This document shows, piece after piece, positions 1-8,700 of a stretch of 19,765 nucleotides of DNA (the stretch's first letter is position 1; each line of letters starts with the position of its first letter). Position numbers and translations under genes: made by a program. Source of the DNA: an uncultured Lachnospiraceae bacterium (lineage in GTDB: Bacteria; Bacillota; Clostridia; Lachnospirales; Lachnospiraceae). The stretch covers positions 14,049 to 33,813 of the forward strand of contig CAJUFQ010000034.1 of assembly GCA_910585625.1 (NCBI GenBank), written 5' to 3'. Below the pieces are notes generated by a model. The model did not search any database, was not told the origin of the DNA, and was given only the letters and a program-made list of their open reading frames with translations.

Positions 1-22
1 TGCAAAAAAATTGTGAAATATG

Positions 23-51
23 TGTACTAAATGAATCTTTTGTGATATAAT
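23..51 (+). promoter_or_regulatory. Probable extended -10 promoter of glgCD
   Basis: A perfect TATAAT lies at 46-51 and is preceded by TGA at 43-45, giving the extended -10 pattern TGn-TATAAT. The hexamer 17 bp upstream (TGTACT, 23-28) is a poor -35, which is tolerable with an extended -10. It sits about 45 bp before the glgC start codon and would transcribe glgC-glgD. Confidence 0.65.
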
Positions 52-96
52 ATGAACACTTAGTAATATGAAATATATTGACGAGAGGTGAGAGAC

Positions 97-1371
97 ATGA
101 TTCGTAAAGAAATGATAGCCATGCTTTTAGCAGGTGGTCAAGGAAGCAGACTTGGAGTTTTGACTTCTGATGTTGCGAAACCGGCGGTTGCATTTGGTGG
201 GAAATACCGAATTATTGATTTTCCATTGAGCAACTGTGTGAATTCAGGGATAGATACGGTAGGAGTGCTGACACAGTATCAGCCGTTGCGTTTGAACACT
301 CATATCGGTATCGGTATTCCTTGGGATTTGGACCGCAACCATGGTGGAGTGACGGTATTGCCTCCATATGAGAAAAGCGATAACAGCGAATGGTACACGG
401 GTACGGCAAACGCTATCTACCAGAACCTGAACTATATCGACAGTTATCAGCCGGAATATGTGTTGATTCTTTCCGGTGACCATATCTACAAGATGAACTA
501 TGAGGTAATGCTTGATTTCCATAAGGAGAACAATGCAGATGTGACCATTGCGGCCATGCCGGTGCCTTGGGAGGAAGCGAGCCGTTTTGGGCTTGTTATC
601 ACAGATGATAACAAGCAGATTATGGAATTTGAAGAGAAGCCGGCGAACCCAAGGAGCAATCTGGCGTCCATGGGTATTTACATTTTTAACTGGAGTGTCC
701 TCAGGGAAGCTCTGGTTACCATGTCGGAGCAGAGTAACTGCGACTTTGGTAAACATATCATTCCTTTCTGCAGGGAGAACGGCAGAAGGCTTTTTGCTTA
801 TGAGTATAATGGATACTGGAAAGATGTCGGGACGCTTGGCTCTTACTGGGAAGCCAATATGGAGCTGATTGACCTGATTCCGGAATTCAATCTCTATGAG
901 GAATACTGGAAAATCTATACGAACAGCGACACGATTGAGCCACAGTATATTTCAGCAGATGCTGTGACAGAACGCTGTATTATCGGGGAAGGTTCTGAGA
1001 TTTATGGACAGGTATATGGTTCCGTCATCGGGGCTGGCGTCGTGGTTGGCAAGAACAGCGTGGTGAGGGATTCCATCATCATGCAGGATACCGTGATTGG
1101 CGATAACGTTATCATCGATAAAGCCATTGTGGCGGAAAATGTGACGATTGGCAATAATGTGGAACTTGGCGTCGGAGAGCCGGCAGAGAACAAACTGAAT
1201 AAGAGTGTTTATTCGTTTGGGCTGGTGACAATCGGCGAGAATTCCGTAATACCGTCAGGTGTTAAAGTTGGGAAGAATACCGCGATAGCCGGTAAGACAG
1301 AAAGAGAAGACTATCCAGACGGCCTTTTGGCAGGAGGCGAATCAATCATTAAGGCAGGTGACAGAGTATGA
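97..1371 (+). CDS. glgC: Glucose-1-phosphate adenylyltransferase (ADP-glucose pyrophosphorylase), catalytic subunit
   Basis: Makes ADP-glucose and pyrophosphate from ATP and glucose-1-phosphate, the committed step of bacterial glycogen synthesis in the cytosol. The 424-residue product has the nucleotidyltransferase signature LAGGQGSRLGVLT (about residues 11-23), KPAVAFGGKYRIIDFPLSNC, the catalytic-Asp loop SGDHIYKMNY, FEEKP, and YWKDVGT at 240-246. The last 130 or so residues are hexapeptide-like repeats (IGEG, VIGAG, IGDNV, IGNNV) typical of the left-handed beta-helix. An in-frame GTG at 88 could start the protein, but AGAGGTGAG at 84-92 is well placed as the Shine-Dalgarno for ATG 97, so I use 97. 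Its stop overlaps the glgD start by 4 bp (ATGA), implying translational coupling. Length is normal for the family. Confidence 0.96.
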   Translation: MIRKEMIAMLLAGGQGSRLGVLTSDVAKPAVAFGGKYRIIDFPLSNCVNSGIDTVGVLTQYQPLRLNTHIGIGIPWDLDRNHGGVTVLPPYEKSDNSEWYTGTANAIYQNLNYIDSYQPEYVLILSGDHIYKMNYEVMLDFHKENNADVTIAAMPVPWEEASRFGLVITDDNKQIMEFEEKPANPRSNLASMGIYIFNWSVLREALVTMSEQSNCDFGKHIIPFCRENGRRLFAYEYNGYWKDVGTLGSYWEANMELIDLIPEFNLYEEYWKIYTNSDTIEPQYISADAVTERCIIGEGSEIYGQVYGSVIGAGVVVGKNSVVRDSIIMQDTVIGDNVIIDKAIVAENVTIGNNVELGVGEPAENKLNKSVYSFGLVTIGENSVIPSGVKVGKNTAIAGKTEREDYPDGLLAGGESIIKAGDRV

Positions 1372-2483
1372 AGGCATTAGGAATTATATTAGCAGGCGGA
1401 AATAACAGCAGGATGCAGGAGCTTTCCAATAAGAGAGCCATTGCAGCTATGCCGGTAGGCGGCAGCTACCGCTGTGTTGACTTTGCGCTCAGCAACATGA
1501 GCAATTCTCATATTCAGAAGGTAGCGATTTTGACGCAGTATAATGCGAGAAGCCTGAATGAACATTTAAGTTCTTCCAAATGGTGGGATTTCGGAAGAAA
1601 GCAAGGAGGCCTGTATGTCTTCAATCCTACGGTGACCTCAGACAATGCTTGGTGGTACCGCGGTACGGCTGATGCGATGTTTCGAAACATTGATTTCTTA
1701 AAACGCAGCCATGAGCCTTATGTGATTATTGCAGCAGGCGACTGTGTATATAAGATGGATTACAATAAAGTCCTGGAATTCCACATTGAGAAGAAGGCAG
1801 ATATTACCATCGTGTGCAAGGATATGCCGATGGAAGAAGATGTCAGCCGATTCGGCGTTGTCAGGATGAATGAGGATTCGCGGATTGTAGAATTTGAGGA
1901 AAAGCCGATGATTGCCCAGTCTAACACAATTTCGGCAGGCATCTATGTAATCCGCAGGAGACAGCTGATAGAGATGTTAGAGCGTTGTGCAGATGAGAAC
2001 CGTTACGATTTTGTAAATGATATTTTAATACGTTATAAGAACATGAAACGTATCTATGGTTATAAGATGGAGGAATATTGGAACAATATCTCCACGGTAG
2101 AGTCTTACTATCAGACGAATATGGATTTCTTAAAGCCGGAAGTTAGGAAATATTTCCGGGAGGAGCCTAAGATTTACTCTAAGGTAGACGATCTTCCGCC
2201 TGCAAAATACAATGTGGGATCTGATGTGCGTAACAGTTTGGTTTCCAGCGGCTGCATCATTAACAGCAAAGTTGAGAATTCTGTACTGTTCAAAAAAGTT
2301 TTTGTGGGTAAGAATTGTGTGATTAAGAATTCCATCATTTTAAATGATGTGTATATCGGGGACAACACGCATATTGAGAATTGCATCGTTGAGAGCCGTG
2401 ATACGCTCCGCGCCAACACCTTCTTTAGCGGCGGAGATGGGATTAAAGTTGTATATGAGCATAATGAGAGGTATGTGATTTAG
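1368..2483 (+). CDS. glgD: GlgD, non-catalytic/regulatory partner of GlgC
   Basis: A 371-residue paralogue of GlgC. In Firmicutes GlgD associates with GlgC and modulates its activity, and on its own is weakly active or inactive. The sequence agrees. The start LAGGNNSRM replaces the GGxGxRL nucleotide-binding signature. The YWxDVGT motif of GlgC has become YWNNIST (237-243), losing the conserved Asp. AGDCVYKMDY and FEEKP remain. A shortened C-terminal hexapeptide region follows (VGKNCVI, IGDNTHI), ending without the extended tail of GlgC. It starts inside the glgC stop codon and must be co-translated with it. Read as a partner subunit of glycogen synthesis rather than a second enzyme. Confidence 0.94.
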   Translation: MKALGIILAGGNNSRMQELSNKRAIAAMPVGGSYRCVDFALSNMSNSHIQKVAILTQYNARSLNEHLSSSKWWDFGRKQGGLYVFNPTVTSDNAWWYRGTADAMFRNIDFLKRSHEPYVIIAAGDCVYKMDYNKVLEFHIEKKADITIVCKDMPMEEDVSRFGVVRMNEDSRIVEFEEKPMIAQSNTISAGIYVIRRRQLIEMLERCADENRYDFVNDILIRYKNMKRIYGYKMEEYWNNISTVESYYQTNMDFLKPEVRKYFREEPKIYSKVDDLPPAKYNVGSDVRNSLVSSGCIINSKVENSVLFKKVFVGKNCVIKNSIILNDVYIGDNTHIENCIVESRDTLRANTFFSGGDGIKVVYEHNERYVI

Positions 2484-2688
2484 CAGATCGATCAGCCAGC
2501 CGGAACAATGCTGGGAAATGTGTCTGCGTGTATTTCGCATGATTTCTCCCGGCTGATAAGAATAACCCTACCAGAGCAAAGTGCGCTGCAGAGCGGCAAA
2601 GGGGCCAAGAGCGTGGGTTTGCAGAGGGCGTGAGCTGATGGATACAAAGTGCTGAGGAAAAATAGGAATTGCAAAGGGGGCTGAGATT

Positions 2689-2958
2689 ATGAAGATAACA
2701 GATGTTAGAATCCGTAAAGTAGAAAAAGAAGGAAAAATGCGGGCTGTGGTCTCCATTACCATTGATGATGAATTTGTGGTACATGACATCAAAGTGATTG
2801 AAGGCGAAAAAGGTCTTTTTATTGCAATGCCCAGCAGAAGAGCGGCAGACGGGGAATACCGTGATATCGCTCATCCCATCAATTCTCAGACACGAGACAG
2901 CATACAGCGGATTATTCTGGAGAAATTTCTTCAATCAGATGCAGAGATGGAAGTATGA
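2689..2958 (+). CDS. spoVG: SpoVG, septation/sporulation regulator
   Basis: 89 residues, nearly entirely the SpoVG fold: it starts MKITDVRIRKVE, continues with the AVVSITIDDEFVVHDIKVIEG strand region (trimmed here), then the core GLFIAMPSRR, and ends in a C-terminal helix (TRDSIQRIILEKF). SpoVG proteins bind nucleic acid and affect asymmetric septation, capsule and virulence genes in various Firmicutes. The Shine-Dalgarno AAAGGGGG (2673-2680) is 8 nt before the ATG. A 205-bp gap separates it from glgD, so it may have its own promoter. I find only a weak candidate (TTGCAG 2619-2624, TACAAA 2643-2648, 18-bp spacer), and no convincing sigma-H promoter like that of Bacillus spoVG. A strong terminator follows at 2997. 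Confidence 0.95.
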   Translation: MKITDVRIRKVEKEGKMRAVVSITIDDEFVVHDIKVIEGEKGLFIAMPSRRAADGEYRDIAHPINSQTRDSIQRIILEKFLQSDAEMEV

Positions 2959-2996
2959 TATCAACATGTAGAATTTATTAGATGTGGTAATAAAAT

Positions 2997-3035
2997 AGCT
3001 GTGCGTGGCGGTTTTGCCGTTACGCACAGCTTTTT
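2997..3035. terminator. Bidirectional rho-independent terminator
   Basis: AGCTGTGCGT (2997-3006) pairs perfectly with ACGCACAGCT (3022-3031). The stem continues inward through G-T wobbles and CGG/CCG to a small T-rich loop. On the plus strand it is followed by TTTTTCGTCTT; on the minus strand the flank reads ATTTTATTA. It lies between the convergent spoVG (+) and FnIII/SH3b (-) genes and can end transcription of both. Confidence 0.9.
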
Positions 3036-3077
3036 CGTCTTATAGGAAAGACCTTGTCGCGCTTTATTCTGTTTGTT

Positions 3078-3893
3078 TCAGGAAACGCGGATATACTTTG
3101 CAAATACATAGCCTTTCAAAGTCTTTCCGCTACGTTTCACGCTGACCTGATACCATTTCTGGCCGTCTGAGCCGATGATTCCTTTGAGGATTGTGACCAC
3201 AGTGCCACGGGGCAAAGTGGTGATGAGCTGGCTGCCGGTGCTGGCAGATTTCCTAAGGTTCAGGCCGCTGCTCGCGATGACGGTTCCCTTGTGCTGTTTG
3301 GTTTGTCCGCCAGAGGACAAGAGGTCGCTTCTGATGTATCCGCTTTTTTTCTTGCCGTATGTCTTAAAGGTAATGCGGCTCCACCGCGTGCCGTCGCCGG
3401 CATTGGTAGTGCATGTCACAGTAACTTTGGTGCCGGAAGGCAGGGTGGCAAGCACGGGATGGTTGGTGCCGGCATGTTTCCGTATGTTTGAAGATGCGCG
3501 TATGGTTGCAGCCCGGGACGCACATTTCGTGCGTGCCGTAAGGACTTTGGAAAAACTTCCGGTAGCGGAACCCCTGCGGGCACGGACGCGGTAATAATAT
3601 TCCCTTCCGCCTTGCAGGCTGAGGTTGCAGAAAGCATGGTTCCCGGCGGCAATATCTTTAATTTTCCGATAAGGGCCGTCGTAGGAAGTGGCACGGTATA
3701 TTTGGTAGCCAGACACTCCGCCCTGCGGGGACCAGGAAATATTGATGCTGTTTCCTGTGGTTATCCCGCATTTCAGGCCGGTGACTTTTCCTGGCTTGCT
3801 TGCAGCAGACGCTGTCTGCGGGATGCAGAGGGCGGCGAAAAACAGCAGCAATAAGGAAAAGAGGCATGTTTTGATAGTTTGTTTGCATTTCAT
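3078..3893 (-). CDS. Secreted fibronectin type III + tandem SH3b domain protein
   Basis: 271 residues. A signal peptide has Lys residues at 2, 4 and 8, a Leu/Phe core at 11-24, and probable cleavage at TASA|AS near residue 30. One FnIII domain follows at about 33-122 (VTGLKC, SWSPQGGVSGYQIYRA, YYYRVRARR). Two bacterial SH3 domains follow, about 130-195 and 205-271, each with the N-x-R-K and LP-x-GT-x-V signatures (SSNIRKHAG..LPSGTKVTV; GLNLRKSAS..LPRGTVVTI). Such proteins act outside the membrane, and SH3b domains usually bind cell wall. No hydrolase domain is present, so it is probably a wall-binding or adhesion module rather than an autolysin. A GTG at 3902 is in frame, but AAGGAG with 8-nt spacing supports ATG 3893. 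Divergent from uppP. Confidence 0.88.
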   Translation of the reverse strand: MKCKQTIKTCLFSLLLLFFAALCIPQTASAASKPGKVTGLKCGITTGNSINISWSPQGGVSGYQIYRATSYDGPYRKIKDIAAGNHAFCNLSLQGGREYYYRVRARRGSATGSFSKVLTARTKCASRAATIRASSNIRKHAGTNHPVLATLPSGTKVTVTCTTNAGDGTRWSRITFKTYGKKKSGYIRSDLLSSGGQTKQHKGTVIASSGLNLRKSASTGSQLITTLPRGTVVTILKGIIGSDGQKWYQVSVKRSGKTLKGYVFAKYIRVS

Positions 3894-3999
3894 GATATTC
3901 ACTCCTTTTTCATGTTTTGTGCAAGGTGTCTATGCTGCCGGAGGCGGCACGACCTTTTTGTTAAAATAGCAGTTAATTTAAAATGAAAAAACTCAGATT

Positions 4000-4123
4000 T
4001 TTATATACATTCACTTCTATTAAAAGGAAATGTCTGGAAAAAGTCAATGGAAAATCAAAAATTTATTATTTATTAAGAATTTCAAGAAAAAGTATTGATA
4101 AAATTTATATACATTTACTCCTA
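4000..4123. repeat. 20-bp direct repeat pair, 104 bp apart
   Basis: TTTATATACATTCACTTCTA (4000-4019) and TTTATATACATTTACTCCTA (4104-4123) match at 18 of 20 positions. The second copy contains the -35 hexamer (TTTACT, 4114-4119) of the uppP promoter. The 104-bp offset is close to ten DNA helical turns, putting both copies on the same DNA face. The arrangement suggests paired binding sites for a regulator of the divergent SH3b and uppP genes. AT-richness makes chance similarity possible, but not easily at this length. Confidence 0.55.
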
Positions 4124-4142
4124 AAATCTGCCATGGTATGAT
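4114..4142 (+). promoter_or_regulatory. uppP promoter (sigma-A, extended -10)
   Basis: TTTACT (4114-4119), 17-bp spacer, TATGAT (4137-4142), with TGG directly before the -10 giving an extended -10 element. It is followed by a leader of about 35 nt before the uppP ATG. A second overlapping -10-like hexamer TATACT (4142-4147) is nearby. Confidence 0.65.
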
Positions 4143-4183
4143 ATACTATAAGGAAGCTATCTGAGAAAGGAATACAAGGGATT

Positions 4184-4999
4184 ATGTTAGAGATTTTAAA
4201 AGCTGTAGTATATGGGATTGTAGAGGGGATAACAGAGTGGCTGCCAGTCAGCAGCACAGGACATATGATTTTGTTGGAAAAGATTATGCCGATGGAGGTG
4301 AGCGAAGAATTCTGGAGTATGTTCCTGGTGGTGGTTCAGCTGGGGGCGATTCTTGCCGTAGTGCTGATGTTCTGGAAGAAAATTTTTCCGTTTCATTTTC
4401 ATGGGCGAGGACTGGTTGACTGGGATATCATGGAGCTGTGGGGCAAGATTCTGATTGCCTGTGTGCCTGCGGGCGTAGTAGGCGTTGTGTTTGGAGACTG
4501 GCTGGATGAACATCTCTATAATTACTGGGTTGTTGCAGTGATGTTGATTGCAGTGGGCGTTATTTTTATTATCGTGGAGAACCGAAACAAGCATAGCAAA
4601 CCAGTCGTATGCCGGACGAAAGACCTTACCTGGCAGATTGCTTTCCTGATTGGTCTGTTCCAGCTTGTGGCGGCGGTATTCCCGGGAACATCCCGCTCCG
4701 GGGCGACAATTATCGGAGCATTGATGATTGGCGTTTCACGGACAGTGGCGGCAGAATTTACATTTTTCCTGGCTATTCCGGTGATGTTCGGAGCCAGCCT
4801 GCTGAAGCTGCTGAAATTTGGCCTTGCCTTTAGCGGGCAGGAACTGGCGATCCTGCTGGTGGGGATGGCGGTTTCCTTCCTGGTGTCCGTGGTGGTTATC
4901 CGGTTCCTGATGGGATATATCAGAAAGCATGACTTTAAAGTATTCGGCTGGTATCGAATTGTCCTTGGAGCAATGGTATTAGTGTATTTTTTGGCCTAA
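4184..4999 (+). CDS. uppP: Undecaprenyl-diphosphate phosphatase (BacA/UppP)
   Basis: 271-residue polytopic membrane protein that dephosphorylates undecaprenyl pyrophosphate to the carrier lipid used for peptidoglycan and other wall polymers. Overproduction of such enzymes gives bacitracin tolerance in other bacteria. Both family signatures are intact: EGITEWLPVSSTGH (residues 14-27, with the acidic E14/E18 and H27) and PGTSRSG (167-173, with R171). Several hydrophobic segments follow (for example MLIAVGVIFIIV and LAILLVGMAVSFLVSVVVI). AAGGG lies 3 nt before the start and AAAGGAA slightly further upstream. Its TAA stop is embedded in the first CCTAAGG of the palindromic element that follows. 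It appears monocistronic from its own promoter. Confidence 0.96.
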   Translation: MLEILKAVVYGIVEGITEWLPVSSTGHMILLEKIMPMEVSEEFWSMFLVVVQLGAILAVVLMFWKKIFPFHFHGRGLVDWDIMELWGKILIACVPAGVVGVVFGDWLDEHLYNYWVVAVMLIAVGVIFIIVENRNKHSKPVVCRTKDLTWQIAFLIGLFQLVAAVFPGTSRSGATIIGALMIGVSRTVAAEFTFFLAIPVMFGASLLKLLKFGLAFSGQELAILLVGMAVSFLVSVVVIRFLMGYIRKHDFKVFGWYRIVLGAMVLVYFLA

Positions 5000-5172
5000 G
5001 GGGAGGGGCCCGGCATTTGGCATGAGGGGGGGACCCAACGAAGTTGGGGAGAGACCTGATGCTGAACATCGGATGCGAAACATAATGTGGGGAGGATGCC
5101 CTTAGGCCATTAGGAACAGCCAAGAAGTAAATCAGGCCTAAGGAGGGCCCATTGGCCGAAAGGTTCCTTAGG
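4993..5172. repeat. GC-rich palindromic intergenic element (REP/MITE-like)
   Basis: Four copies of one 7-mer in alternating orientation: CCTAAGG at 4995-5001, CCTTAGG at 5100-5106, CCTAAGG at 5137-5143 and CCTTAGG at 5166-5172. They make two outward-bounded units (4995-5106 and 5137-5172). GGCCTAAGG plus a following G/C block recurs as an imperfect direct repeat (4993-5021 versus 5135-5157). CCTTAGGCC (5100-5108) pairs with GGCCTAAGG (5135-5143), and CCTAAGGA (5137-5144) pairs alternatively with TCCTTAGG (5165-5172). Smaller hairpins are CCCAAC-GAA-GTTGGG (5034-5048) and GATG-CTGAA-CATC (5058-5070). Base composition differs sharply from the AT-rich spacer before uppP. I see no ORF in it. Confidence 0.55.
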
Positions 5173-5215
5173 ACGCCTGGAGCTGTATTTACATATAGAA
5201 AAAGGAGGCATTGCC

Positions 5216-5776
5216 ATGTTTGTGATTGCAGGGCTGGGAAACCCTACCTCAAAATATAAAGGCACACGCCACAATGTTGGCTTTGACGTGATTGATATTC
5301 TTGCAGGCAGATACCAGATTCGTGTAAAGGAGAAAAAGCACCAGGCGTTGTGCGGCACTGGGCTGATAGAAGGGCAGAAAGTCCTTCTGGTAAAACCGCA
5401 GACTTTCATGAATCTGAGCGGGGAGAGCATTGGCGCAATCCTGAATTTTTATAAGCTGCAGCCGGAATCAGAGCTGATAGTTGTCTACGATGACGTCAGC
5501 CTGGAGCCAGGCAGGCTGCGCATCCGCAAGAAAGGAAGTGCCGGAGGACACAATGGGATGAAGAATATCATCAGCCATGCAAAGACTCAGGAGTTCCAGA
5601 GGGTCAAAGTTGGTGTGGGAGAGAAGCCAGAGGGATGGGATCTTGCAGATTATGTGCTGCGCTGCCCGCCGAGGAAGGAACGGATTTTGCTGGAGGAAGC
5701 GTATGAGAAAGCATGTGACGCGATTGCCCTCATGATTCAGGGAAAGACGGACGAGGCTATGAATCAGTTTAACTGA
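5216..5776 (+). CDS. pth: Peptidyl-tRNA hydrolase
   Basis: 186 residues, standard length. It cleaves peptidyl-tRNAs released by ribosome drop-off, recycling tRNA in the cytosol. It starts FVIAGLGNPTSKYKGTRHNV with the catalytic His19 and Asn9. It then shows KPQTFMNLSG (Asn66), YDDVSLEPGRLRIR with Asp93, and KGSAGGHNGMKNI. These match the Asn10/His20/Asn68/Asp93 set of E. coli Pth. AAAAAGGAGG lies 7 nt before the ATG. It is followed after 23 bp by mfd, as in Bacillus where spoVC (pth) and mfd are near neighbours, but the small fin gene found between them in Bacillus is absent. The promoter is not obvious; the leader runs through the palindromic element at 4993-5172. Confidence 0.96.
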   Translation: MFVIAGLGNPTSKYKGTRHNVGFDVIDILAGRYQIRVKEKKHQALCGTGLIEGQKVLLVKPQTFMNLSGESIGAILNFYKLQPESELIVVYDDVSLEPGRLRIRKKGSAGGHNGMKNIISHAKTQEFQRVKVGVGEKPEGWDLADYVLRCPPRKERILLEEAYEKACDAIALMIQGKTDEAMNQFN

Positions 5777-5799
5777 AAGAAAATGGAGATTTAATTAAA

Positions 5800-8700
5800 A
5801 TGGAGAGTAATATGGAAAGCTTCATTGAACCTTTGAAGGAGCTGAAAGAATACAAAGAATTAAAACATGAATTACCAAAGATGAAAGGCATTGTGCAGGT
5901 TTCCGGGTGTATTGACACCCAGAAGCCTCATTTCATCTATGGTCTGTTAGAGGGGGAATGGAGCGGGCTTATCGTGACCTTCCAGGAACAGAAGGCGCGG
6001 GAGCTTTACGAGAGTTACCGTTTTTTTGATCGGAATGCCGTCTATTATCCGGCGAAGGACGTGCTGTTTTACCAGTCGGATATCCGGGGCAATTTGCTGA
6101 CGGCGGAGCGTCTGACAGCCGTCAAATCCCTGATTGAGCGGGAAAAGGCTACTGTGATTACTACATTTGATGCGTTGATGGATAAGGCGCTGCCTCTGCA
6201 GGAGATTGCGGGAAATGTGCTGGAGTATGTGCTTGCCGATGTCTTGGATATGGAGGAGGCGAAAAATAGGCTGATCCGTATGGGCTACGAACGCAATTAT
6301 CAGGTGGAAATCGCAGGGCAGTTCGCAGTCCGGGGAGGGATCCTTGATATTTTCCCTCTGACGGAAGAAAACCCATACCGTATAGAGCTGTGGGGGGATG
6401 AGATTGATTCCATCCGCAGCTTTGATGTGGAGAGCCAGCGGTCGATTGAGAATCTGGAGCGTGTCAGGATTTATCCGGCAAGCGAAGTCGTCCTGCCGCA
6501 GGAGAGCATTGCCCGGGGGCTTGAACGGCTGCAGCAGGAGAAGGAGAGGCTATATGAAACGTTCCGGCAGGAGATGAAGACGGAGGAGGCGCACCGGCTA
6601 AAGACGATGGTGGATGCGTTGGCCGAAGAAGTCGCGGAACTTGGGCAGAGCAGCGGCCTTGACAGCTTTCTGGCATATTTTGCGGAGGAGACAGTCAGTT
6701 TTCTAGATTATTTTGACAAAGAGAATACCGTCATATTCCTGGATGAGCCGGCAAGGATTGAAGAGCTTGGACGAGTCCTGGGCCAGGAATTTTCCGAGAG
6801 TATGCGGCACCGCCTGGAAAAAGGCTATATCCTGCCGGGGCAGATGGAAGCCCTGTTTTCCGGAGAGGAAATATTCTCAAAAATGCAGAGACGGAGAAGT
6901 ATTGCATTGACAACGCTAGATATGTCAGCGAATGATTTGGAAATAAAAACAAGATATAATATTACGACAAGAACGGTCAACCCTTATAACCGCAGTTTTG
7001 AACTGCTGGTGAAGGATTTGCAGATTTACCGCAAGAAGAGGTATCAGGTAATCCTGCTTTCCGGTTCTGGGACGAGAGCCAGGCATCTGGCGGAGGATTT
7101 GCAGGCGGAAGGGCTGAGCTGCTTTTTCAGTGAGGACTATGGCCATGCGATTCAGCCGGGAGAAGTGATGGTGGCCTATGGCAAGCTGAAAAAAGGCTTT
7201 GAATACCCAGATCTGAAGTTTGTGGTGATTTCAGAGAGCGATATTTTTGGCAGTGAGAAGAAGCGCAAGAAAAAGCGCAGGATATATGAGGGTGAGAAGA
7301 TTCAGAGCTTTACGGATTTGAGCGTTGGGGACTATGTCGTGCATGAGCAGTACGGCGTAGGGATTTACCGGGGCATTGAGAAGATTGAAATCCAGAAAAC
7401 GGCGAAAGACTACGTGAAGATTGAGTATGACAAAGGCAGCACGCTGTATGTCCTTGCCACGCAGTTGGAGGCAATCCAGAAATACGCCGGGGCGGAGGCG
7501 AAAAGGCCGAAGATTAACCGTCTGGACGGGCAGGAATGGAAAAAAACGAAGAGCCGTGTCAGAAGCGCAGTCAATGAGATTGCCAAAGAGCTGGTGGAGC
7601 TTTATGCGGTCAGGCAGCAGACGGAAGGTTTCGTATACGGGCCGGATACGGTATGGCAGAGGGAGTTCGAGGAGCTGTTTCCATTTGAGGAGACGGAAGA
7701 TCAGGCGCTTGCGATTGAGGCCACGAAGCGGGACATGGAGAGCAAGAAGATTATGGACCGGCTCATCTGCGGGGATGTGGGTTATGGCAAGACGGAGATT
7801 GCCATCCGAGCAGCGTTTAAGGCGGTGCAGGAGGGCAAGCAGGTGGCGTACCTGGTCCCGACTACGATTTTGGCGCAGCAGCATTACAATACATTTGCCC
7901 AGAGAATGAAGGACTTTCCGGTGCGTGTAGATTTGATGTGCCGGTTCTGCACTGGTGCGCAGATGAAAAAGACGGTGGAGGATCTGAAACGCGGCATGGC
8001 GGATATTGTGGTGGGGACCCACCGGATTCTCTCAAAAGATGTGGAATTTAAAGACCTGGGCCTGCTTATTATTGACGAGGAGCAGCGTTTTGGCGTAGCC
8101 CATAAAGAGAAAATCAAGCAGATGAAGAAGGATGTTGACGTGCTGACGCTGACGGCGACCCCCATTCCCAGAACCTTGCATATGAGCCTGATTGGAATAC
8201 GGGACATGAGCGTCCTTGAGGAGCCGCCGATGGATCGCCTGCCTATCCAGACTTATGTCATGGAGTACAACGAGGAGATTGTGCGGGAAGCAATCAACCG
8301 GGAGCTGGCGCGAGGGGGGCAGGTATTCTATGTGTTTAACCGGGTCAACCAGATCATAGAGGTCACGTCCAAAATCGCAGAGCTGGTACCCGAGGCCAAT
8401 GTGGCGTTCGCCCATGGACAGATGAAAGAGCGTGAGCTGGAAAACATCATGTATCAGTTTATCAATGGAGAGATTGACGTGCTGGTAAGCACTACGATTA
8501 TTGAAACCGGGCTTGATATTTCCAACGTGAATACCATGATTATCCATGATGCGGACAATATGGGGCTTTCGCAGCTCTATCAGCTGCGCGGGCGGGTCGG
8601 GCGTTCCAACCGCACGGCCTATGCATTCTTGATGTACCGCAGGAATAAGATGCTAAAGGAAATTGCGGAGAAGCGTCTGTCTGCCATCCGCGAATTTACG

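Larger units (their letters stand above)
3894..4183. other. AT-rich divergent intergenic region (SH3b gene / uppP)
   Basis: This 290-bp gene-free spacer holds the two leaders, a 20-bp direct repeat (4000-4019 and 4104-4123) and the uppP promoter. It also has a short hairpin at 3936-3949 (TGCCG-GAGG-CGGCA) in the minus-strand leader of the SH3b gene. I see no convincing minus-strand promoter; the best is a TGC-TATTTT extended -10-like site on the minus strand around 3963-3971. Confidence 0.6.

Noticed and set aside
2484..2688. ATCAGCC (2491-2497) / GGCTGAT (2551-2557) inverted repeat and a possible sigma-H promoter before spoVG
   Set aside because: Stem of 7 bp with a loop over 50 nt and no T tract, so not a terminator. 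The AGGAAAA and GAAT elements are only 4 bp apart, too close for sigma-H.
3252..3258. CCTAAGG box inside the SH3b gene as another copy of the palindromic element
   Set aside because: Isolated 7-mer in coding sequence with no matching flanks; expected by chance.
3936..3960. TGCCG-GAGG-CGGCA hairpin followed by CTTTTTG as a plus-strand terminator
   Set aside because: No plus-strand gene ends upstream of it, the stem is only 5 bp, and the T run begins 6 nt after the stem.
7231..8022. Antisense open frame of 263 codons inside mfd
   Set aside because: Lies opposite the RNA polymerase interaction domain and Walker A region of a full-length Mfd; no independent support.
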